64,000 nt of DNA from Amphibalanus amphitrite (taxonomy: Eukaryota; Arthropoda; Thecostraca; Balanomorpha; Balanidae): NCBI RefSeq assembly GCF_019059575.1, contig NW_024882707.1, forward strand, positions 147,660 through 211,659, read 5' to 3'. Shown here piece by piece: positions 1-13,223 of this stretch (its first letter is position 1; each line of letters begins with the position of its first letter). The notes under the pieces were generated by a model that was not told where the DNA came from, ran no database searches, and saw only the letters and a program-made list of their open reading frames with translations. Made by a program: the position numbers and the translations under genes.

Positions 1-7
1 CATCTAG

Positions 8-1990
8 TCACTGCTGAGGGGTTGGGTCTGGGGCCGCAGTAGCCCCACCCTGTTCTGATTGTCTGGGCGCCCCAAGGCCATCATTCTCCCATTCGTTTGA
101 CCTATTGGGCCCAGCTTGTACGTTTGGGGTGACTGGCGTGCCAGCACTGCCATTTGTCAAAGCATTGATCTCCCGGCTTGCTGTGATAGTGATGTCCTGT
201 TGCTGGTGCTGAGTTTGAGCGTGCTGTGTTCTTTGGATTTGAGGCCTCTTAGGGACAGCGGCAGCGATAGGGACTATCTTGCCATGTCTTATTCCAATGT
301 TCACTTCGCCTGCTTCCTTCCGTCGAGCTAGCTCACTCCTCAACTGCCTGCCCTTCTCTCTCTCCTGCCAGGTAAGGTCAGGGGTGATGTACACCCTGTT
401 CCATGTGGTGTCCCGCAGGGATGCCGCTGACCTGAGGATCTCCATTTTGTCCTCCATATTGGTGAGAGTGACAACTAGAAGCCTCGGCTTGTTCTCCACT
501 TTCTTCCCAACTCGGAAGTTCTTTGTAGTTTTGACCATGAGCTTAAGACCCTCCTTGACCATGGTTCTAAACTTCATTCCATCCTCTTCTGCCCTGACTG
601 CATATGACTGGCCCTCTGATTCTGGCAGATTATGAATAACAAGGTTGAGCTTCCGTCTTTCCTTATCCTGGATCTCATCGATGAGACCTGCGACTTCTTC
701 ATGGGAGCGCTTCACTGGCAACATCACCGCTGGCAGCTTTTCAATCCTTTTTGCCACTTTCTCCACTACCTCATCCCCAACTCCCTTTACTGCTTCTGCA
801 TAGCTCAGCCTCTGTCCCTCATCAATGGTAGTGCTTGACAATTTGTCTATGAGCTTGCACTGTCCAGTGAACAGCTTTTCCTGGTTCTGGATTGAGTCAT
901 TGAGGACCTTGGCATTGTGACGAGCCACAGCTTTCAATTCGTTTATTGACTGAGCAAGTTCCGAGCAGTGACAGGGTTTCGGGGGTTCAGGTATAGCTTT
1001 CAGTGATTTGGTACACTGGTCGCAGAGCCAGACTAGAGTGCCGTGCCATTTGTTAAGCGCTCCCATAGCTGCTTTTGACACTGATTGACATTTGGAATGA
1101 AACCAGTTCATGCATCTCTCACACTCAATTGCATCCTCTCCTTCCTTAACTAGAGTGCCACACTTTGGTTTCCCTGGACCGCCTTTGCAAGTTGACCTGT
1201 CGTTCTTTGTCCCTCCTGCTGGTTTTGGTGCTCCCGGTTCTGGGCTTGTGTTTGTGGATCTGGATCCCCATGGTTTATAAACTTCGCTGTCAAGTCTACG
1301 CACCTCTGGGGGATCATTTTTCTCCATTTCATCAAGAATTTGGGTTGTATCCAGGCTTTCCTGCATAGGGATGATGGCTGACCCAGTGAGTGTGGGTTTT
1401 CCCAAGCCCTCCCTCTCACCGATTTTAGTGGCAGGAATAGTTTTCTCCCGCTCAGAGGGGTCTTCGCCTGACGCCTTGGTAGCACCGACATCGCAGTTAG
1501 CAATACCATCCTCTACAAGGGTTGCCCCCCTAGTGCGAGCAGTTTCTTTCCCTCCCACTTCCTGTCTATTATGCTGAATGTCTTTGCGTTCTGGTCTACT
1601 GTTCCTTCCCTTAGCTGTTTCCCCTGCATTTTCCTCTCTCTCATCTGAGGTTACGGTGGCCGTTTTGCCTGAGCGCTGCTTCTTACCTTCTCTTTCCGGA
1701 TTTAACTTCTCCTTTTCATGATCACTTTCATCAGTACTTACACTGGTTTTCTTGGTTTTTGCCAACGCGTTCACATTCTTCCCATTGTCCACGGGGACGC
1801 CCACAACGCCATCCTCACGAGTTTGAGGCGAAAGTGACGCTGGAAGATTTTCCACATTCGTCGAAATGCGTGTAGAATCGGATTTTGAAACTGTCCGGCG
1901 CGTTCTCCCGGTGGGTGGTGGTGACCTTGAAAGTGGCATCTTACTGGATTTGCGTAGGCATTTGAGTGTTCTTTGACCAGAAGTGCCCAA
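8..1990 (-). CDS. LINE (non-LTR retrotransposon) ORF1 protein with PHD-type zinc finger, intact 660 aa
   Basis: One uninterrupted 660-codon frame. The first ~265 residues are polar, charged and low complexity. A Cys/His cluster around residues 270-325 (spacing C..C, CERC, W-F-H-x2-C, W-L-C-D-Q-C) has the Cys4-His-Cys3 pattern of a PHD finger. It is followed by a short helical, probably coiled-coil stretch (~340-400) and a basic domain (~445-600) containing KLNLVIHNLPE and a later RVYITPDLTWQERE motif. This layout is known from ORF1 proteins of CR1/L2-type LINEs, where ORF1 binds element RNA as a chaperone. It ends in TGA only 7 bases from the window edge, so ORF2 (endonuclease and reverse transcriptase) would lie to the left, outside the window. 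The lack of stops or frameshifts suggests a recent insertion. The clade assignment is inference; the LINE ORF1 call is fairly sure. Confidence 0.8.
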   Translation of the reverse strand: MGTSGQRTLKCLRKSSKMPLSRSPPPTGRTRRTVSKSDSTRISTNVENLPASLSPQTREDGVVGVPVDNGKNVNALAKTKKTSVSTDESDHEKEKLNPEREGKKQRSGKTATVTSDEREENAGETAKGRNSRPERKDIQHNRQEVGGKETARTRGATLVEDGIANCDVGATKASGEDPSEREKTIPATKIGEREGLGKPTLTGSAIIPMQESLDTTQILDEMEKNDPPEVRRLDSEVYKPWGSRSTNTSPEPGAPKPAGGTKNDRSTCKGGPGKPKCGTLVKEGEDAIECERCMNWFHSKCQSVSKAAMGALNKWHGTLVWLCDQCTKSLKAIPEPPKPCHCSELAQSINELKAVARHNAKVLNDSIQNQEKLFTGQCKLIDKLSSTTIDEGQRLSYAEAVKGVGDEVVEKVAKRIEKLPAVMLPVKRSHEEVAGLIDEIQDKERRKLNLVIHNLPESEGQSYAVRAEEDGMKFRTMVKEGLKLMVKTTKNFRVGKKVENKPRLLVVTLTNMEDKMEILRSAASLRDTTWNRVYITPDLTWQEREKGRQLRSELARRKEAGEVNIGIRHGKIVPIAAAVPKRPQIQRTQHAQTQHQQQDITITASREINALTNGSAGTPVTPNVQAGPNRSNEWENDGLGAPRQSEQGGATAAPDPTPQQ

Positions 1991-2829
1991 AATGTATCAG
2001 TGATGAGTGATAAGTGTGCAAATAGTTTGTAATTGCAATGGAAGCTGGAGCTCGACTGGACACGTCCACACGCCACGACAGCTGCAAAGGAAGAAGAAGA
2101 AAAGAAGAAGACAGCCGCAACACACGCACAAGTTCCTCAAAGTGCCACTTGCCTCCATTTAGAAAAAATGTTAAGATGTTGCTTTTGGGTCATATATGAC
2201 CCAAGCAGCATTCATGGGTTAACAACTTAATCATTCAAATGCAGGTGGTAGTGACCTTGAAGTTCCCATACCCCTCATGTGCAGTATGCAGAAAGACCAA
2301 GCTTTGCATGCAATAAGAAAAAGCTGGCAGTTAAGCTTTTAACTGTTAAATGCTAATAATTCAATAGCACTTAAGCTGATTATATTACACATTTATTTGC
2401 GTATCAGGAACAACACAAAACACAACACGTGACAAAGGCAGTCAGCAATACGTAACAAGCAGCCACTTCCTAGATTGAATGAAAATTTACCTAGGAACTT
2501 AACAATAAAATTAAACAATAACACAATAAAAAGATACCTGACTGAGCTTAATTTGAACTTCTCACCCATACTGATGCATCATTTTCTTACAACCAAATCC
2601 GGCGTAATATGAATATGGCACCATGCTTTAATCCACCTGTTGAATGTCAAAAAGCACATGATACAAATTCATTTCACAATATCAGGTCATTAATTCGGCG
2701 AATTGTACTTACCTGAAAATAATTGAGCCAAAAATATCAAAGGAAACTAAGCATAAAATAGGAAAAATTATAGAAAACAGCGAGTCGCTTCTGCTGTTTC
2801 GGTTGTTGACAGGAAACTAGCATCTATGA
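1991..2829. other. 5' flank of the LINE and AT-rich intergenic sequence
   Basis: The first ~150 bases are the probable 5' UTR of the antisense LINE, with a pyrimidine-rich stretch when read on the minus strand. The rest is AT-rich without any coding signal. An 18-bp perfect palindrome (TGGGTCATATATGACCCA) sits near 2187. No gene seen. Confidence 0.4.
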
Positions 2830-2837
2830 CCGTGAAA

Positions 2838-3451
2838 CAGTGCTGCCAGATGGGGAAGGCTGTAATCCTCCATATCAGTTACAAAAATCCTCCAGATTCC
2901 TCCAAATCCTATTGGTAGATATAGAAAGGCGGTCTTGGACGCTGCGGGGGGCTATACCCCAAAAAAAGTTTCACCAAATTCTAAAAACTCATCGGATTTC
3001 GAATCCTTTCCCACTGCTGTGCAGTTTAAAAGATACTTTTTCTTATAAAAGTTGTTGAGTTTTCGTTTTATCTAAAAAAAAAAACGAAAATTTTCGTCGA
3101 TTTCGGGTGCTGCAGGGGGGGCCGGGGGCATTTGCCCCAAATGTCCCCTTAGATCCGCCAGTAGTTTGGTACCCTCGTAAATATAGCTACAGACTGAGAC
3201 ATTCTGCAGTCTCACGGTGATAAAGGATTAAGGACGTGATATATCCTAACGGGTAGGGTGACGCTGGGCAGGAAAATGCCTTTTTAGTCTTGAATGTGCT
3301 ATATTTTTCCATGAAATTGAATATAATAATCGGGCGACAAATCCTCCAGATTTTCCTCCAGAATCAAAAATCCTCCAAAAGCGAAATTTGTCCGCAAATA
3401 GAGTTCAAAATCCTCCAGATTTGCGGAAATCCTCCAAATCTGGCAGCACTG
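2838..3451. mobile_element. hAT-like MITE with perfect 8-bp target duplication
   Basis: The ends are inverted repeats starting CAGTGCTGCCAGAT on both sides. They are flanked by the perfect direct repeat CCGTGAAA (2830-2837 and 3452-3459), the 8-bp target-site duplication expected of hAT transposase. The motif ATCCTCCA recurs many times near both ends, like subterminal transposase-binding sites. No transposase frame is present, so the element is non-autonomous, about 614 bp long. Confidence 0.8.
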
Positions 3452-3459
3452 CCGTGAAA

Positions 3460-5197
3460 CTAGCAGAAGGGAGGGGAAGATAGAGAATGTATCTTATCAA
3501 AAGAAAGCTACAAAGCTGAGTAAAATGGAACAAATGTGTGAAATTATTTAATTCTTAAGTTTTGAACATCGAAAATAGTCGATATGCTAAAAAATTGTTT
3601 GTATTGAAAAGATTTAACACCGATAATTTCTTACCGATGATGCCCGCCTCAATTTCTTCATCTCTAAATTTGTGGCGCATGTGATTCAAAATGAAGCAGT
3701 TAAAGCGCTGCAAGATTATTGAGGGCCTTGTTATTGAGCACTACTTTACTGCTTTGCACGACCCGCCACAATAATTTCACAAATCAGTCCCAGTTGTTAC
3801 CTACCAAATTTCGAGCAATTCCAAAATTGCCTATGCGTCTTGTAACAGTGTTGAAACGTCTCTTCAAATCAAACATCTCAGCAAAATAAACTTTTATCAG
3901 TCTGAAATGCATCCTACGAGTACGACCTACATGAGCCTCGACTATTCTGATCTGATCTGATGAATTTTGATGAATGATGATTTTTGATGGCCGCAAATCA
4001 TATTATATTGTATCACATTACAGACGTTTTGTACACGCCCGGCATTACAGTCCGAGCCATGATCCTTACGTGTGCGTCTTGATTCCTTGATGTTTGATCT
4101 GACTTCACTCGTGACTCGGTAGTCGGTCCTCGAACCTGACTTGGAAGGCCACTTTATGACCCAAGCCCTTAAAATGAGATGAGATTTATCGATTTTGTCG
4201 TGTCTTCGTTGTTTCCACGAAACTCCAGCCCAACCAGGGGGCGAGTTGCTAGGGGCCATACAGAGCTCCCACGCAAAACTCATATTTCCGATAGTGCATA
4301 GAGGCTGGTCAGTCGGTCAATGTGGCAAATATATAATTGCAACTAATGGTCGACTTAGACGGTTTGCCAATGGGGGGAGGGGAGGGGGCTACAAGCCCCG
4401 AAAGGATTCGATGCGGTTTGCGGCGAAGCTCCATCATCCGAAAGGCACGAAAACATGGGACGACGAAAATGAAATAAACCCCGAGGCATACGAATACAAC
4501 AGCCAGGAATCACAAATTAATTTAGCACATAATTGTATATGTTTGAGGTTCAAAACGTGTCAGACAGGCCTTGATAAAAACATGTATTTTATACAATCAA
4601 CATATCTGTAAAAATAACTAGGCATATAACCAGCACCGCACGCATGGCAGAAACACCCAGTACGGTAACAACTAACGAACAACTGTATCGCTCAACACGA
4701 GCGAAACGTGACTGATTTCACGACGAGCGGTACCGGCGTTCCGGCACATTCAGGTCCTGAAACCATCACCAGTGCAGAGCCAATTACCCGTTCAATGACA
4801 TGGGTATACACATACACACTCGCTAGACAAATAGCGAGCAACGCGACAAGGGTACAACAGAGCGGATCAGGTGCTCAACACAGTTCATGATTCTCACTTG
4901 CAGGCAGTTTGTTCGGTACAAGATGAATATGCCGACTTCAGAACACTGCAAAGGACATTGTAGCAAACCGTTGTGATAACAATAATACTATGTATCCCGA
5001 TTTCGCTTGGTGAAATTCGGCAACGCTTCCGCAATACACGAAGCTGGAAGCTGCTAAGCATCGAAACCCTTTCGGTATACGACAGCCTGAATTCCTCTGA
5101 AGAAAAAAAAAAAACAAACACGATAGCCATTACACCACAAAGGCATACTACACCACCAGCCTGAACCCAGATATACTCGACCGCTAAAATCGTTACA
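3460..5197. other. Intergenic sequence without a recognised gene
   Basis: Mixed composition. The longest open frames (for example 4195-4611) show no recognisable motif or codon bias and look like chance. A purine-rich patch near 4370-4390 and AT-rich tracts are the only visible structure. Confidence 0.4.
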
Positions 5198-5863
<666 letters not shown>

Positions 5864-6784
5864 CTGTAATGGAAGAGCGATCTAGATCGGGCGGCACCAG
5901 ACGGCTGATGTGACGGAGTCACCTCGGTGTCTGGGGCGTTCACAGCCAGTATATCATACGCTGAGCTCTCGTGCTTGCTTTCACCATCTCTGCCACCTCT
6001 CGACTCAACCAGTGAGTGACTATTGAGGCAGCCCGTAAGGCGTGTGAATAAACTATAAAAATCCAGCATGCACAATTATAATAGGCCAGCCAGATAACCA
6101 TTGGCAGTAGCACTGAATGTGTTTTAGACCGATATGTTAATTAGTTACGGTATTTGAACTGCGTTATCCAATGAAGCTCAGCAATTAACACTTAATATCC
6201 TAGAGGCTTGGAAGCTCTACATGTAAATTATGCAATTTATTATGCTTTACTCCGCAATATTTCTTCTTCTACATTCTGATGTGCATAGTGGGGACTACCT
6301 GGCGGATCTCAATATGCATCAACGTTGAACCCAGTCACAACCGAGTCCCCGTACATGTCAATTGTCAACATAACAGGGGCAACGTATTAAAACTATTCGG
6401 AACAGGTATAGCAATTCTTTTCTGCGCGTCGAAGCATCGGTAAATCGAACTAAAGAACACAAGTGGCTACCGACTCTGAAGCATAACAGTAAAGCAGACC
6501 AGGCGGTATGATCGGAATACGGAGGGCTTCAAACTAAGCTCAAAGTCCGTCTCAGGGGCGGTAACCTACGAACCACACCCAACTTCTGACCCTAGATGAG
6601 CCGACAATAAATAGCATCTCACCCACGTGTTGACCTTTCAATATTCGTTATCCATCCGCGGGGCTCGCGTTTCATCTGTCTCTCGATCGGTCTCGTACTC
6701 ACGACCGACCGACATCCTGTGACCCGTCGCGCGGCGGCGCTCCTATCCACTCGTCGCCCTCCTTCACCTGTTGGCTCGGCGTTC
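5864..6784. other. 3' flank / probable 3' UTR of ABCB10
   Basis: No coding signal. Read on the minus strand it follows the ABCB10 stop codon. An AATAAA on that strand at 6241-6236, about 545 bases past the stop, is a candidate polyadenylation signal, seen only as a hexamer match. Confidence 0.35.
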
Positions 6785-9700
6785 TCAGCTCTCGATAGTC
6801 TGTCGCTCCACCAGCTTACGGAACAAGCCGTCCGGACGAGCCATCAGCTCCTCGTAGGAGCCCTGTTCGGCCACCGTGCCGCCGCTTAGCACCGCGATAC
6901 AGTCTGGGGAACGAGAAACGAGAAAAGGCGTAGGTATTACGGTATTACCTTACTGTGCAGTGTGCACGGTGTTTCAACCAAAACTTATCACATGCAGTGT
7001 GCACCACTGTGTGACCGCGTAATCTGTGCCTAAATGGGATTACTGGTGGACGATGAACATATAAAGCTCCACTACCAACTGGTCAATACACCTACAAAAT
7101 GACTCCAGCTGCGTACACACTACACAGTGACACGCTGGCCTACCGGTCCTGTCTTCTGAGACAGTATAACTCAGAGGCCCGCGCAGGCAGAGGGAGCGGC
7201 GTGACGTACCGGCCTGTCGGACGGTGCTGAGACGGTGGGCGATGGTGATGACCGTCCTCCCGTCCATCAGCCTCCGCAGCGCCTCCTGGACCAGACTCTC
7301 ACTCTCCGAGTCCAACGCGCTAGTGGCCTCGTCCAGCAGCAGCAACCGCGGGCTCTGCCGAGGAGTGAGGGAAACACGTCGTTATCGGCAATAGTTATAT
7401 ATGACAATGCTCGAGGAACGCGTTCATATTGAGAATTGAGATACGACTGTTAAGAGAGACCAAAAATAAAAAATCGAACTGCAACGGATAAAATAAGGCA
7501 CAGCCAAGAACAGTTGCTGGCTGCTCTCATCAACCATGGCATAAAATGACGCATCTTTCCCGCCAAAAGGGAAGCGAGCACACCTAAAAGCAAGATAAAA
7601 ACGAGTTATTGCAAGCGGCTGCTATGCTGCCCTCCGGTCTGACCTTGAGAATGGCGCGCGCTATGGCGATCCTCTGTTTCTGTCCGCCGGACAGCATCAC
7701 TCCCCGCTCTCCCACCACTGTGTCCATCCCGTGGCTCAGCCTGAAACCAGCGTCACAGCGCTTAGATCAGCGCCGCAGGCTGGATCATAGTCATTTATAT
7801 GCATCAACGTTGAACCCGGACGTCACAAAAAACGTACAAAATACATGAGTAAGAACCCAACATGAAAGGACACAACAAAGTCAAGTATCAAAGAAAAAAT
7901 ACATGATGAGAAATAGCGAAAATAGTTTACGTTCCCTCTCCTATGAATGAAAAAGTGCAGCATTTATGAATAAGCTGAATGCGGCACAGAATGAAAGTGT
8001 AAACTAGCGAAGGAACGAACGAGCGCCTAAACGAACAAAATGAACGCCCAGTCGAAAAAAATGAGAGAATTTCGCAATGAGCGAATATATCGTCAATACC
8101 GTCAGCTCGAAGTGTCTTGCCATTCCCCACAAAGCACACTCTCGGACCCCATCTCCCCATCCCGTGACCCGTGTCATAGTCCTGTGCACCTCTCTCGTTC
8201 TCCCCCCCCCCCCTCGTCCCCGCGGCGCCCCGCCCCACCTGTCGATGAACTCGGCGGCGTTGGCCTGCTGGACGGCAGAGCGGAGCTGCTGCTCGCTGAC
8301 AGCGGCCGGGTCCCGCGCGCCGTACAGGATGTTCTCACGGATAGTGGTCGAAAACAGCACCGGCTCCTGTGTGCGGGGAAGGTGGGTGAGTGGAGAAGTC
8401 AGCGGCTGTACGACTGTCCAGACTAAGCGGCTCACACAGATGTGTTCGAACTTACGTTTTTATTGCATAGCTTAGAAAAAAAAACTTATATAACAAGGCC
8501 ATAACAAAACTATTCAAAATCCTAAAGTACGGCTAGCATCACTATGTCAACAGGCACCGCTGTCATCCTTACATTTACCAGCCGACCTGACAAAGAAGAT
8601 ATTTACCGCACAATTATTCCTCACAGTCGCATCGCTACAAACCTGGCTGACGACACCGATCTGCTCCCGGAGCCACATGGGGTCCAGTTTCCGGACGTCT
8701 GTGCCGTCCAGTGTCACCGTGCCCGCCTGTGGGTCATACAGCCGCAGCAGCAGCCAGGCGATGGTGGATTTACCCGAGCCACTGGCGCCCACCACCGCCA
8801 TCACAGAGCCTGAGAGAGTAAAACGAAGGGTGGGTGCAGATGTTAATGAACAGTGCGAGTGGAGTGGTAACAGGGAAGAATAACGGCTAAAGCAAGCGTC
8901 GAGGCAAACAATAAAGACAAAAAAAAAAAACACAAATTCATCAGCGTCGAGGCTAGCAATAAAGACAAAAAAGCGCAAATTCATCAGAAAAAATATTACC
9001 AACATAATTGACTTCGCACTACTGAGTCAACCGGCCCGACTTGTGCCACTACTACCCCCGCCCGCCCTGTCCCTCACTATCCTCCCTCCCCACCCACTGA
9101 CCGTGCGGCACGGTGAGACTGAGGTCCTGGAGCACCGCGTCCTCCGGCCGGCTGGGGTAGGAGAACGTCACTCCACTGAACCCCAGGTCTCCGCGCACGC
9201 TCTCCGGCCGCAGTCCGCCCGTGAAGGGCAGCTCCGGCTGACGGTCCACCAGCTGCCACAGGCGCGTACTGGCGCCCAGGCCGCGCTGCAGCTCTGTGTA
9301 GAACGAGCTCAGACCGCCTGAGGGCGGAGCACACAGAGGGGGCTGTCATATTACCGCAACGGTGCACATCGCAAAGTAGCAAATTGCAATAACTCGGATA
9401 GCGATTAAAAAAAAGAAGATCGCAAAATTATGAAATATTTCAGTTTCATCTCAACAAGCGAAAATGGTATCTTGGATTAAATACTTAAAACAGTAAATGA
9501 TGTATTTCTACTGCACACTACGAAGAGAATAGACAACTCTCCCGTATCTCCATTCCCACCGTTCCCCTTCCCCCCGTACCGACGGCCACTCCGGCGTAGG
9601 CGGCGTACAGGAGGAAGGCGGACAGGTCTCCGACAGTGACCTCCCCGGCTCCGACCAGCGTGCTGGCGTAATACAGCACCGCCAGGATCACACTGTTGCC

Positions 9701-12700
9701 GCTGAGACCCGTCTGCCGATACACAGGGAACGAGTCGGTGTAAGGGTCACTCACAGGGACCGAACAGGACGTAATGGAGAGGGAATATGGGGAAGAGGGA
9801 CAATGCAGTTTAGCAGGGTAGTGAAATGGAACGCGTATTTGTTAGAAACTTCATAAAAAGGCATAATGAAATAGGAAAATTGGAAGGTCGGTCAGCTGTA
9901 ATTGCAGCCTACTGTAAACGTACATAATGCACAAGTTCAATGAAAATGGATTTAAAGTCACATAATGAGTAGACGAGATTTAATGAGTACATACGAGAAC
10001 GTGAAGAACGGTTCAGCACACTGTTCTCGAGCTGTGGAAGTTGGAATAGTCCACGCCGCGCCGATAGGGTTACCATTCCGAAGAAGCCGGCTCGTGCGAT
10101 GGCCTCGCGTCGGCTCAGCTCCAGCACGTGCAGTGTGCTGTTGGTATAGTTCTCCGTCTCCTGCTGTTCCCGGGCCAGGACCCGCACGGTGCGCATGTTG
10201 GCCAGCTTCTCCTCAGCGACCGCGTTCGCCTCAGCCAGACCGTCCTTTAGCGGAGGTTGTGGGTCACAGGGCGGGCGTCATAAGAGGGGCATCAGACGGC
10301 TATTGCCGTGGTGTTGTTGGGGGAGGGGAATCCTACGGGGAAGGGAAAAGGAATAATGAGTAAGAAAGCAGCAGAGCATGAAGCAGTGTTTGTTGAATGA
10401 TCATGAATGTAGAAAAAACGACAAGCATTAGGTACACAACGATGAGGTGTATATGTATGAACGCAGCACAGCATGCATCAATTCGTTCACATTAATCCAT
10501 TTCAATCACACAAATCATTCCAAACCGCCTAACTCAGGATAAATGAAAAAAAAATCGTTTACTGTTTTTTTTTTGCCACAGTATTCCTCTGTGACCTACC
10601 TGCACTTGTCTGGTGATTTTTCGGACGTATCTGCCGTATACGACGGCCACCATCGCCACAGGAGGCACGATGGCCAAACCCACCATCGCCAGCTTCGTCG
10701 ACACGTAAAACTGCCGCACAGATACACAACAGTTAGAGAGGTCACAGCGCTACGTACCGTAAGGCATACGTTATCTCTCAGCTAATATGAAAAATGTCAG
10801 AATATACAGCAAAAATTCGTATCACTCCTGCGCCAGTGATTCACACCTACACCCTATCAGCTCTGTTCTCTATACCATCATGTCTCCCTTACTTTTCACA
10901 TCTCCCTTCCCTTGCTATCCTTCTATCCTCCTGCCATCTTCCCTCCATCTCCCCACAATATTCTCCCAGATACCACCCCGATACTCCCACCCACCATCAT
11001 GGAGACGCTGGCGGCAGCCATGGCGGTGGCCCTCAGTCCGTCGGAGATGTTACTGGTCACAGTCTGACTGACCAGGGCCGTGTCAGCCGACAGCCGGTTC
11101 ACCAGCTCGCCGGTCCGACTCCGGTCGAAGAAGGCCACCTCCTGTCGCATCAGCGTGCCGAACACGGAGCCGCGCAGCGCCTGGGCGATCCGAGCGCCTG
11201 TGAGGAGAGAGAGGGGCTCATTTTTGCAAGGTGTGTCAGAGTGATATGTCTGGGCATGATCATATGTGCCCTACTATGACTGATCACAGCATTTATATTG
11301 CAAGGCAGAAAGCGGTGCTGTCATCATTGAAGCATTCTGGTTTTAAGTACGTCCTAGGAAAAAAAAAGGTTGGGGAAAAATGCGATAAATGTCCGACGTA
11401 CGACGATATTCTGTGATGAATGATGATGCAAATGCTTTTAGCAATATATTAACCGCCTTTCCCTATCAGTAAACGCCTTCTATCACGAGCACAGCAAAAG
11501 CTTAGAGTACGAAATATCCCCTCACTCACCCTCCACCCCCCCCCCCCCCCAACACTGTCACAGGGAGCATCTACCGTTTCCGCTTCCGTCTACACTCAGC
11601 TCACGGCGCCACTGACCTGACACAGTCATCAGGTAGACCCGCCCGCAGTTGGCCGCCGCACCGATCACAAACACCACTGCCAGGCCCAGACAGATGGTGA
11701 CAAGACGGTCGCGCGCCTGGCCGGCCTCCTCGCGGTAAATGATGTCCACCACTCGCCCGATGGCGAACGGAACTGCCATCGTCACGGCGCTGGACACCAG
11801 CAGCAGACACACAGCTCCTGGCGGGCACAGAGAGGGGACATGTGACAGACACACTGCCAGAGCAGGGGAGGGGAGGCAGGGAAGGGTAGAGAGGTGAACG
11901 ACAGTCATACTGTTAGAGTGTGGGGAGGGGAAGAAGGAGAGGCATAGGGGAGGGGCAGAGGGGAGGGATATAGGGGAGGGGCAGACAGGAGGCTGTAACA
12001 GTTATATTACTAGTGAAAGGTGCATGATGGGTAGCATGCTGTGTGATATTGGCATCAACAGGTGATTACTGCTGTTGAAATCAACATGTGAAAAATGGAG
12101 AAGACTTGTGGGACTGTGTCAGGAAAGTGGTTAAATTCTTTAATAACACAATTGATACTGTCAATGTGAATATTCTGATGAAAATAAATGCCAAGCTGTG
12201 CTTCTAGACCAGTTACTTGGGCTTGGGTGCACGCACATCAAGCACTAATTATTGGTAGATTTGATCAAAGCCTGGTTTTTCAAAACTTTCCAAGCTGAAA
12301 AACTCCAGATTTTACTTCTTTCTACTTCATAGCTGTGCAGTTTAAAGTTAAGTATCTACCTATTCTTAAAGCTGCCCAGAAAGCACTTCCATTAAATGTA
12401 GGACAAACAACAAAAAATATCAGTTTTAGATGCTCCAGGAAGGGTAAATGCAATACATGCCCCTTTTGAGTCTGCTAGTGTATTTCAGCCACTAGTCTTG
12501 TTGAGTCTGAGACTCTGCTAGTGTGTTCAAGGAAAATATGATGCCTACCTCCAAGCTTCCAGCGCTCTGGCTTAGCAAGAGCCAGCAAACGCCGCAGTTC
12601 TCGAGGTGCCACCTTAGTCTTAACAGCCTTGTCTGCTGCCTGTAGTAGTGGCCTTGCAGTGAAGAGGCTGCGCCACATTGGCCGCTGTGATGTTAACACT

Positions 12701-12792
12701 GAAGCCATTTGGAGGCGTTGACCAGGCGCACTGCCACCTGCCAGACGTGGCAGGGGGAAGACAGCCACCCTCAGCAGACGGACCAGCGTCAT
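6785..12792 (-). CDS. ABCB10: Mitochondrial ABC half-transporter, ABCB10 type, 12 exons, complete (644 aa)
   Basis: Exons, in coding order: 12792-12549, 11817-11617, 11197-10995, 10710-10600, 10244-10074, 9712-9580, 9317-9102, 8809-8643, 8366-8239, 7740-7644, 7354-7210, 6903-6785. Every intron is GT-AG and phases join without a break to a TGA stop. Residues 1-60 are Arg/Leu/Ser-rich with almost no acidic residues, as in a mitochondrial presequence. A six-helix membrane domain follows (landmarks [42 protein letters not shown]). The nucleotide-binding domain has Walker [10 protein letters not shown] (~434-442), Q-loop Gln482, signature LSGGQ (~541-545), Walker B LLLLDE (~561-566) and H-loop His597, so all catalytic residues are present. 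ABCB10 is a homodimeric inner-membrane exporter linked to haem synthesis and biliverdin export. The protein is somewhat shorter than the human one (738 aa), mainly at the N-terminus. ABCB8 is the nearest alternative; the membrane-domain motifs favour ABCB10. Confidence 0.95.
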
Positions 12793-13223
12793 GGTGGATC
12801 AGAATATCAGCCGAATCTGCAAGGAAAACGTTATTTCCATAGATATACAGACCTATGGTTATTTCGATCAAGAAATGCACCAAACACGCAACACATTACA
12901 CAACTTGGTAAGAATACAATTTGACCTGCTTTACCGGGCCTTGTATTGTCATTGACAATAGGTACGCATTTCAGTGATGAGTTCAGTTACTCTCATCTAC
13001 AAGCAGGAATCTCCTACAAAGCATTATTATTTATCAATTACCACTTTCTCAATAAAGTGCCTAGCGGAAACAAAAATGCACAGTACCTATATCCAAGGCC
13101 ATATAACCGCCTATATCCAAGGCCTTGATCCAAGGAGCATAGGGAGCATATCAAAAATGGAAAGTTTCTCAAAGTTCGATATTTTGTCTCTGACGCGCTA
13201 TAAGATGTCTACAAAGCTGAGCT
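12793..13223. other. ABCB10 upstream region
   Basis: Short AT-rich stretch between the ABCB10 start codon and the truncated LINE. It should hold the ABCB10 promoter, but no TATA box or other core element is clear. Confidence 0.35.

Noticed and set aside
7040-7345. Separate small gene with [11 protein letters not shown]
   Set aside because: It is exon 11 of ABCB10 (Walker B) running into its intron.
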